From contig NZ_JADZBI010000107.1 in the NCBI RefSeq assembly GCF_020852195.1, positions 1-36,997 of the forward strand: a stretch of 36,997 nucleotides of DNA, read 5' to 3'. A model generated the notes under the pieces. It did not search any database, had not been told where the DNA came from, and saw nothing but the letters and a program-made list of their open reading frames with translations. Origin of the DNA: Hyphomicrobium sp. Lineage in GTDB: Bacteria > Pseudomonadota > Alphaproteobacteria > Rhizobiales > Hyphomicrobiaceae. This document shows, in pieces, positions 32,801 through 36,997 of the stretch (position 1 is its first letter; every line of letters starts with the position of its first letter). The position numbers and the translations under genes were made by a program.

Positions 32801-33500
32801 GGCTCGGTCGTCCGGGTCGGTCAACGAAGTCGCGAGCTATTTTCGCGGCGGTCGCGCCGACGTGGCGACTCTCAAGGCGAGTTTATGCCCGCTTCCCGAT
32901 ACTGCCCACGAGCTGTTGTGCGTCGCGAGAAGCCTCGGCGCGCCGGACACCAGCATCGTGCTCGGCAGGGACATGAACGAGCGCACGGTGAAGAGCATGC
33001 AACTCGACCGCTACCGCGTCATTCACTTTGCGACCCACGGGCTGCTGGCCGGGCAGACAGAGGAGCTTGCCAAGATCCACGCCGAACCGGCATTGGTGTT
33101 GTCCCCTCCCGAGATCGCGAGCGAAGAGGACGACGGGCTGCTTACGGCCTCAGAGGTCGCGGGGCTGAAGCTGGATGCTGACTGGGTGGTGATGAGTGCG
33201 TGCAACACCGCGAGCGCCGCTGCGCCCGGCGCCGAAGCGTTGTCGGGGCTCGCCAAGGCGTTTTTCTATGCGGGAGCCCGCGCGCTGCTCGTGTCGCACT
33301 GGCCGGTCAACTCATATGCGGCGACCATGCTGACCACCCGGGCATTCGCCGAGATGAAGCGCGACTCGTCTGTTGGTCGCTCGGACGCACTACGCATCTC
33401 CATGCTGGCGCTTCTAGGCGACACCGACCGCCTCTGGGCCGTGCATCCCTCTGTCTGGGCGCCTTTCGTAGTCGTCGGCGAGGGCGGCGCTGGCCAGTAA
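29868..33500 (+). CDS. exported TPR-CHAT (caspase-like) protein
   Basis: 1210 residues. A signal peptide covers about 1-30 ('RFALILAIASLLTALPTLG'). Three TPR units follow, then a linker (about 170-215), then about nine more TPR units of the 42-residue kinesin-light-chain kind ('YADAEPLIKRALAIHEKGLG', 'HPDVASALNNLAMLYREEG') to about residue 590. A helical stretch leads to the C-terminal CHAT domain (about 870-1205), a clan CD peptidase fold. Its catalytic pair is present: His1057 in 'VIHFATHG' and Cys1112 in 'WVVMSACNT', followed by 'GLAKAFFYAGARALLVSHWPVN'. CHAT proteases include separase relatives and the bacterial TPR-CHAT effectors of type III-E CRISPR systems, but this one is exported and has no CRISPR partner here. 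The likely partner is the small exported protein upstream. The target is unknown. Confidence 0.9.
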   Translation: MCLSLRRFALILAIASLLTALPTLGPFAGGLDTVDGLTRRVLELYKSNEFDEAVPLAERAVALAESKFGPEHLEVATALSNVVLVYKAKGRFADAEGPAQRALAITEKLLGPNFPDVARQLTNLASVYTALGRFDEAEQLYVRALAIVQKSFGKRSPLFGAISGSLDDLRRGRKDPDTLSVQSSAHRDPNDPDLAMRDSASARIRGSQKPSDELGVLNAQAEKLYEEGRYFEAVPVMEQVLALTETFYDANHTALAAALSHLATLYLNQGRHADAEQLFKRSLAITPEDDATVNNLAELYRVEGRYAEAEKLFVGLLGKNPEETFALNNLARLYITQGRYADAEALCNRRLAKEPDDPAALNNLATLYLNQGRYADAEPFYRNALATNERLGPDHPSVAFALNSLGTLYRAEGRYADAEPLIKRALAIHEKGLGADHPHTAHILNNLAELYRETGRYSDAAPLYQRALAIFERAYGADHPDVASALNNLAMLYREEGLYTDAEPLHKRSLAIREKTFGSEHPDVATALSNLADLYRESGRPADAESLYKRAISIFEKAYGPDHPGIATALSDLGAMYFARQNWKQAVDYWRRSTSITTRRADGGTSSFGLSPTGKKRSEPERLQKRFWGLIKSAYHLYKSNSGPKLAAEIFETTQWAQTSEAAQSLAQMAARAAGGNPSLATIVRERQDLVEDWQRRDAASGAVATEALENRSKDAANAAWLNVIEVRLKAIDERLQKEFPDYAAMMSPRPLTLRQTQTLLGINEALVLFVDMPEFKPSAEETFIWVVTRTDARWVRSDLGTKALTERVARLRCGLDRDGEWTWSKEKDRFLGKKAACTALRPNGLRHSELPPFDLATAHELWTALLGQSADLIKGKHLLLVPSGPLTSLPFQVLVTAPPVVDDLSTAPWLIRDHALTVLPSVASLAALRRNTNVSTAPEPFVGFGNPVLTRDCGEAYVPDTCPGDRTNVAATDASATARSSGSVNEVASYFRGGRADVATLKASLCPLPDTAHELLCVARSLGAPDTSIVLGRDMNERTVKSMQLDRYRVIHFATHGLLAGQTEELAKIHAEPALVLSPPEIASEEDDGLLTASEVAGLKLDADWVVMSACNTASAAAPGAEALSGLAKAFFYAGARALLVSHWPVNSYAATMLTTRAFAEMKRDSSVGRSDALRISMLALLGDTDRLWAVHPSVWAPFVVVGEGGAGQ

Positions 33501-33904
33501 CGCTCCCGCTGCCCGCTCTTGCTGACATGGACTTGCAAGCCGTGCCTACGCATTACGGTGGTGGGGAGACTGTCGACTTTTGGGACGAAGCCACCACCTC
33601 GCGCAGGTGGCGGCTCGCGGTTGCCTCAGATGATTTCAAATCATATTGTAACTTCAATAATATAGTTGTTTGCAGTTATATTTAGTTCGTCGTGTCACGT
33701 CTAGAACATTCAATTCGTTTAAATAAAGTAGAACGCTCACCTTGCAACGGGGGTGGCGCTGGGTGAAGCGGCTTCTGCGGCGCCGATTCCGATAACGATG
33801 GCGTTGATGACGATAGCGTTGGCGGAGGCGGACAAGAGAGACGGTTTGGGCTTCGTTCCTGGCTTTCGGCGCTGAGCAGGACGAAGGCCAACAGAGCAAA
33901 CATG
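33501..33904. other. intergenic region with AT-rich palindrome
   Basis: About 400 bases between the convergent CHAT and cytochrome genes. 33630-33644 is a perfect palindrome with arms ATGATTT and AAATCAT around C, followed by AT-rich sequence to about 33740. GGTGGTGG and CCACCACC at about 33558 and 33589 could form a long-loop stem. These may act in termination of the CHAT transcript. No gene is supported. Confidence 0.45.
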
Positions 33905-34378
33905 CTATTGGCCAGGCGCCTTGCCGAGATGATTGAGATAGGCGACCAGCTCCCAGATCTCCTCTTCGCTGAATACATCGCCCCAAGGTGGCATTGGGGT
34001 CGCGCCCTTTCCGCCGTCACGAATGGTTTCAAAGGCGTGATGCGGCTCCACGGGGCGACCGATGAACAACGCCGGCTCGTGACCGTGACAGAAGTCGGCA
34101 CAGGTCGAATGAAAGCGCTCTTTGCCCGCCTCGATACGGGCCGCGTCGTTGAGATTGATCGGAATGTCGCTGCTCTCCTCCTGCTCTGCCAGATTATTGG
34201 ATTTCTCTTCAGGGGGACTTTTGCCTGTCGTGGTGTCGTCGCTGGTCGTCCCCTCCGTTTCCGAGGATGGTTGGGAGAAAGGATCTTCGATGGGCGGAGG
34301 GAAACCTCCTGCCATGACGGTTACAGCCATAAAAAGAAAGCAGAGCGCGGATGCAATCTTGATGGTCGTGGCGTTCAT
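33905..34378 (-). CDS. exported c-type cytochrome with a CX3CH heme motif
   Basis: 157 residues from the ATG at 34376-34378, where a signal peptide begins ('IKIASALCFLFMAVTVMAGG'); the track start 55 codons earlier reads through hairpins. Residues about 25-80 are a Ser/Thr/Glu-rich linker. The cytochrome domain follows. Its heme site is Cys93-Ala-Asp-Phe-Cys97-His98, with three residues between the cysteines instead of two, and Met129 in 'ATPMPPWGDVF' is the likely sixth ligand. A final helix 'EEIWELVAYLNHLG' is standard for class I cytochromes. It lies 100 bases after the PQQ dehydrogenase and is the obvious electron acceptor for it. Confidence 0.88.
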   Translation of the reverse strand: MNATTIKIASALCFLFMAVTVMAGGFPPPIEDPFSQPSSETEGTTSDDTTTGKSPPEEKSNNLAEQEESSDIPINLNDAARIEAGKERFHSTCADFCHGHEPALFIGRPVEPHHAFETIRDGGKGATPMPPWGDVFSEEEIWELVAYLNHLGKAPGQ

Positions 34379-34405
34379 TGACTGATCCAAGACGTTGTTG
34401 AGCCG

Positions 34406-34423
34406 CTGAAGGGGACCCTTCAG
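34406..34423 (-). terminator. short hairpin in the dehydrogenase-cytochrome gap
   Basis: Perfect eight-base arms CTGAAGGG and CCCTTCAG around GA. It stands between the larger hairpin and the cytochrome start, so the cytochrome leader may fold into two stems. No T run follows. Confidence 0.4.
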
Positions 34424-34435
34424 TTGACGAAAGAC

Positions 34436-34459
34436 GGCGGATGGCAAATGCCATCCGCC
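34436..34459 (-). terminator. strong hairpin after the PQQ dehydrogenase gene
   Basis: Perfect 11-base arms GGCGGATGGCA and TGCCATCCGCC with a two-base loop, 19 bases beyond the dehydrogenase stop. On the transcribed strand it is followed by GTCTTTCG, only a short T run, so it may end some transcripts and let the rest continue into the cytochrome, or protect the upstream message. Confidence 0.5.
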
Positions 34460-34478
34460 GCGCTTGTTGTTGTCGGTG

Positions 34479-36443
34479 TCAGTCGACCTGTACGGCGATG
34501 AGCTCTGCGGGCACTCCTGCGCCGCCAGTGGGCACGACGACATACTGCTTGCCGTCGGCCTTGTAGGTCATCAGAGCGCCGAATGCTGCTCCGGGCAGCT
34601 TGAGCTCGCTGACCAGCTCTCCCGACTTCGCATCATGAGCGTAGAGCATGGGCTCGGGCTCATCCTTTGTCGCTTGCGCTACGATGGCGGTGCCGCGGTT
34701 AGACAACCCAGTGACGCTGTACGTGCCATCCGGCGCCAGGAACAAGATGTTCTCGGTCAGCACGAGGTGGCTCATGCGCGGCACGCCCAAGCGATCGAGG
34801 TTGAGATGCTTGATCTCCGGGTTGTCGACCGGGCCGCGTCCTGCCGGAATGCGCCAGAGGTGCTCGCCAGTGTTCATGTCGATCGCAGTGACCGTCGAGA
34901 ACGGCGGCTTGAACAGCGGCAGTCCCTTGGGGCCGCCGACGCCCGCCCAGGTTCCCGTGTAGTCGTAAGCCGATCCGATCTCCTTCTTCAGCTTGGTTGC
35001 GAACGGCAGCATGTACGAGTGCACGTAGAGCACGTTCGTTTTCGGGTTGTGCGGAGCGCCGACCCAGCTTGCGCCACCGAGAAGACCTGGAACGAGCAGC
35101 GTGCCCGCCTTCTCGGTTGTCGGAGGCGTGTAGAGCGGACCGTAGTGATAACGATTGAGGATCTTCTTTGCCTCCTCCCGCAGCTCCGGCGTGAAGTCGA
35201 TGAGATCATCCTCGGTCGCACCCTGCTGGATGTAGGGTAGCGGCTTGCTCGGGAACGGCTGCGTCGGCGAGGATTGCTCTCCCGGCACGGTCGACTGCGG
35301 GACAGGCTTTTCCTCGATGGGCCAGATCGGCTCGCCGGTGAGCCGGTCGAAGGCGAATACAAAGCCCTGCTTTGTCACCTGCACAGCGGCTTTGATGTCC
35401 TTGCCGTCGACCTTGAGGTTCATCAGATTCGGTGCCGTGGGCAGATCGTAGTCCCACAAGCCATGATGGGCGATCTGATAGTACCAGGCGATCTTTCCGG
35501 TTTTGACGTCGAGAGCCACGAGCGACTCGCCGAACAGACCGTTGCCTTTGCGATGACCGCCGAAGAAGTCGTTGGCCGGCGTGGAAAGCGGCAGATAGAC
35601 TATCCCCGCCTCCTCGTCGCAACCGGGGCGCGCCCACATGTTCATGCTGCCGGCCGTTTTCCAGGAGTCTCCCTCCCAGGTCTCGTTACCAGGCTCGCCT
35701 TCCTGCGGAGGAGCGTGGAAGACCCATTTTTCCTCTCCAGTCTTTACGTCGAACCCGCGGACGTCGCCGGGCGCATGCGATTGCAGCGGCGGTCGCCCGA
35801 TCGCAAATGAATCGAGAATGAGGACACTAGGGACAACCACGCCACCGCAAACGATTGCCGGCGAGGCGACCATCATATGCTCACGCAACACTGGCCTTCT
35901 GAGGCCCTTCGTGAGGTCAATGCGGCTCTTGTCGCCCCAGCTTTCGATGGGCTTTCCGGTCTTGGCATCCAATGCGATCAGGTAGGCATTGCCGGTGCCG
36001 ACAATAATTCGCTTGTCGTCGCCATCTTCCCAATACGTCAGACCGCGGCTGAGGAAGCCGAGGTTCGGCGGGCTGCCATCGTCATAAGTGCGCGGATCAT
36101 AGGTCCACAATGTTTTGCCCGTCGCACCGTCGATCGCAGACACAAAATTCATCGGCGAGGACGAGTAGAGGATGCCATCGATAGCAAGCGGCGTGCCTTC
36201 GTTGACCCACGTGCGCAGGTCCGGGTTGCTTGCGGCTAGTTCATTGTCGGGCATCGGCCAGCGCCATGCGACCTTCATCCCCTTCACGCTATCCTTGGTC
36301 ACAGTCGGCGCCGGACTGTACTTCGACGCTGTCTTGTCGCCGTTGTATTCCCGCCAGTTGCCTTGCGGATCTGCGTATGCCGCAGCTCCCAATGCGGGGA
36401 TAACCAATGCGCCCAACAGCGCAGGTCGCAGCCTTCGTGTCAT
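34479..36443 (-). CDS. periplasmic PQQ-dependent dehydrogenase (membrane-glucose-dehydrogenase-like)
   Basis: 654 residues; GGAGG lies eight bases before the ATG. A signal peptide ends near 'AAAYA-DP'. The mature protein begins 'GNWREYNGDKTASKYSPA' and contains beta-propeller repeats ending in tryptophan motifs ('DGATGKTLWTYDPRT', 'DVKTGKIAWYYQIAHHGLWDYDLPTAPNL', 'DRLTGEPIWPIEEKPVPQS'). This layout matches the quinoprotein domain of membrane glucose dehydrogenase and quinate dehydrogenase, but the five N-terminal membrane helices of those enzymes are absent, so it should be soluble in the periplasm. It lacks the adjacent-cysteine ring of methanol dehydrogenases as far as I can see. Electrons probably pass to the cytochrome encoded next. 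Substrate unknown. No PQQ synthesis genes are in the window. Confidence 0.9.
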   Translation of the reverse strand: MTRRLRPALLGALVIPALGAAAYADPQGNWREYNGDKTASKYSPAPTVTKDSVKGMKVAWRWPMPDNELAASNPDLRTWVNEGTPLAIDGILYSSSPMNFVSAIDGATGKTLWTYDPRTYDDGSPPNLGFLSRGLTYWEDGDDKRIIVGTGNAYLIALDAKTGKPIESWGDKSRIDLTKGLRRPVLREHMMVASPAIVCGGVVVPSVLILDSFAIGRPPLQSHAPGDVRGFDVKTGEEKWVFHAPPQEGEPGNETWEGDSWKTAGSMNMWARPGCDEEAGIVYLPLSTPANDFFGGHRKGNGLFGESLVALDVKTGKIAWYYQIAHHGLWDYDLPTAPNLMNLKVDGKDIKAAVQVTKQGFVFAFDRLTGEPIWPIEEKPVPQSTVPGEQSSPTQPFPSKPLPYIQQGATEDDLIDFTPELREEAKKILNRYHYGPLYTPPTTEKAGTLLVPGLLGGASWVGAPHNPKTNVLYVHSYMLPFATKLKKEIGSAYDYTGTWAGVGGPKGLPLFKPPFSTVTAIDMNTGEHLWRIPAGRGPVDNPEIKHLNLDRLGVPRMSHLVLTENILFLAPDGTYSVTGLSNRGTAIVAQATKDEPEPMLYAHDAKSGELVSELKLPGAAFGALMTYKADGKQYVVVPTGGAGVPAELIAVQVD

Positions 36444-36997
36444 CGCCTTTTCCTCCAGATTTCTTATCTTCGTCTTTCGTGCCGGACGAGCCGGCCTCGA
36501 TGTCGTCGTTCTGGAGAAGCGCTATGGACGCGCGCACTCAGTCAATCGCCAGAGTCGCCCGCTCAGGGCTCCACTGACGACCGATGACCAAGCTTCCAAC
36601 GTGCTTTGGAAGGCTCCCCAGATGCCGATAAAAAGGGGAGGCTGCAAACCGTATGCCATGGTTTGGAAGGCGTGCAGTCGCGAGATGAATCGGCGGAAAA
36701 CCAACGGCTCAGCTTGAGCAAAGGCGAGGTCTACGCACCGTTACATCGTTACGCGCACTGAAGGTGCGCTGAATGCACCCCGGCGCCGAGCAACATTTGT
36801 AGCCTGCGAGGCTACATTTGACCTCAAGCGCCGCGCATCGCTCGCCGCGCTCTACCCTTCCAATTATTCCCGATTTTCATGGCATTAGCTCCCAACGTTT
36901 GTGGAGTTTTGGCATGGCATGCGGGTTGCTTTTCCCTATTGCGCTTCAACTTTGGCAGGGGAGCAAGACGACAGATCCGTGGCTGCCGCCCCCAGAC
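36444..36997. other. right-end intergenic region
   Basis: About 550 bases upstream of the PQQ dehydrogenase with no supported gene. Near 36478-36540 the plus strand reads 'RAGRAGLDVVVLEKRYGRAH', resembling the second strand of a flavoprotein nucleotide-binding fold; it may be a gene scrap or chance. An inverted repeat lies at 36798-36816. The last 150 bases are AT-richer and may belong to a promoter of a gene beyond the edge. Confidence 0.4.
36798..36816. promoter_or_regulatory. perfect inverted repeat TGTAGCCT-GCG-AGGCTACA
   Basis: Eight-base perfect arms around GCG, about 355 bases upstream of the PQQ dehydrogenase start. It could be an operator for that gene or for one to the right. No T run of terminator type follows on either strand. 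Confidence 0.45.

Noticed and set aside
29868-33500. TPR-CHAT protein as part of a CRISPR (type III-E) system
   Set aside because: No CRISPR array or Cas protein is in the window, and the protein has a signal peptide, unlike the cytoplasmic CRISPR effectors.

Overview
The window looks like chromosomal DNA of a high-GC alphaproteobacterium, most likely of the order Hyphomicrobiales. The evidence is a porin with the acidic, coiled-coil-leading N-terminus typical of that order, FixJ-type and NtrC-type regulators, a FixK/FNR-like box, DUF1254/DUF1214 proteins and degenerate 'ATGTCCGCT' intergenic repeats. No species can be named. No tRNA, rRNA, CRISPR array or complete mobile element was seen.

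Region 1 (1-12.1 kb) is a regulated anion/formate-type module. After the 5' end of a transhydrogenase gene (pntA, cut by the window edge) come a membrane histidine kinase, a FixJ-like response regulator, a LysR regulator, an OFA-family (oxalate/formate) transporter and an NtrC-type sigma-54 activator, all on the minus strand. The transporter is preceded by a well-formed sigma-54 promoter and two perfect GGACA-N3-TGTCC palindromes placed like enhancer sites for the activator gene just upstream. Diverging on the plus strand are a porin and a formate-dehydrogenase-like (FdhF/YdeP) molybdoenzyme. Together they could form a porin, carrier and oxidase route for a small organic acid; the substrate is inferred.

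Region 2 (12.2-22.3 kb) holds a heme-binding beta-barrel protein, an exported TPR protein divergent from a classical autotransporter (with a perfect 22-bp palindrome between them), a penicillin-binding-type serine hydrolase next to an AmpG-like muropeptide permease, and two decayed genes: a probable subclass-B3 metallo-beta-lactamase and a DUF1254/DUF1214 protein. Both pseudogenes keep their ends but have lost the middle.

Region 3 (22.6-27.1 kb) is a complete agmatine deiminase operon in the order carbamoyltransferase, antiporter, agmatine deiminase, carbamate kinase, the order known from Firmicutes aguBDAC clusters. A FixK/FNR-type box lies upstream, suggesting induction at low oxygen for substrate-level ATP synthesis. 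The carbamate kinase carries a one-base frameshift as given.

Region 4 (27.5-37 kb) has an aromatic-ring-hydroxylase-type flavoprotein, a possible integrase-end remnant, a two-gene exported unit (a small secreted protein plus a 1210-residue TPR-CHAT caspase-like protein), and a PQQ-dependent dehydrogenase with a c-type cytochrome whose heme motif is the rare CX3CH. The strongest candidates for something new are the exported CHAT pair, the CX3CH cytochrome with its quinoprotein, and the two-layer control of the OFA transporter.
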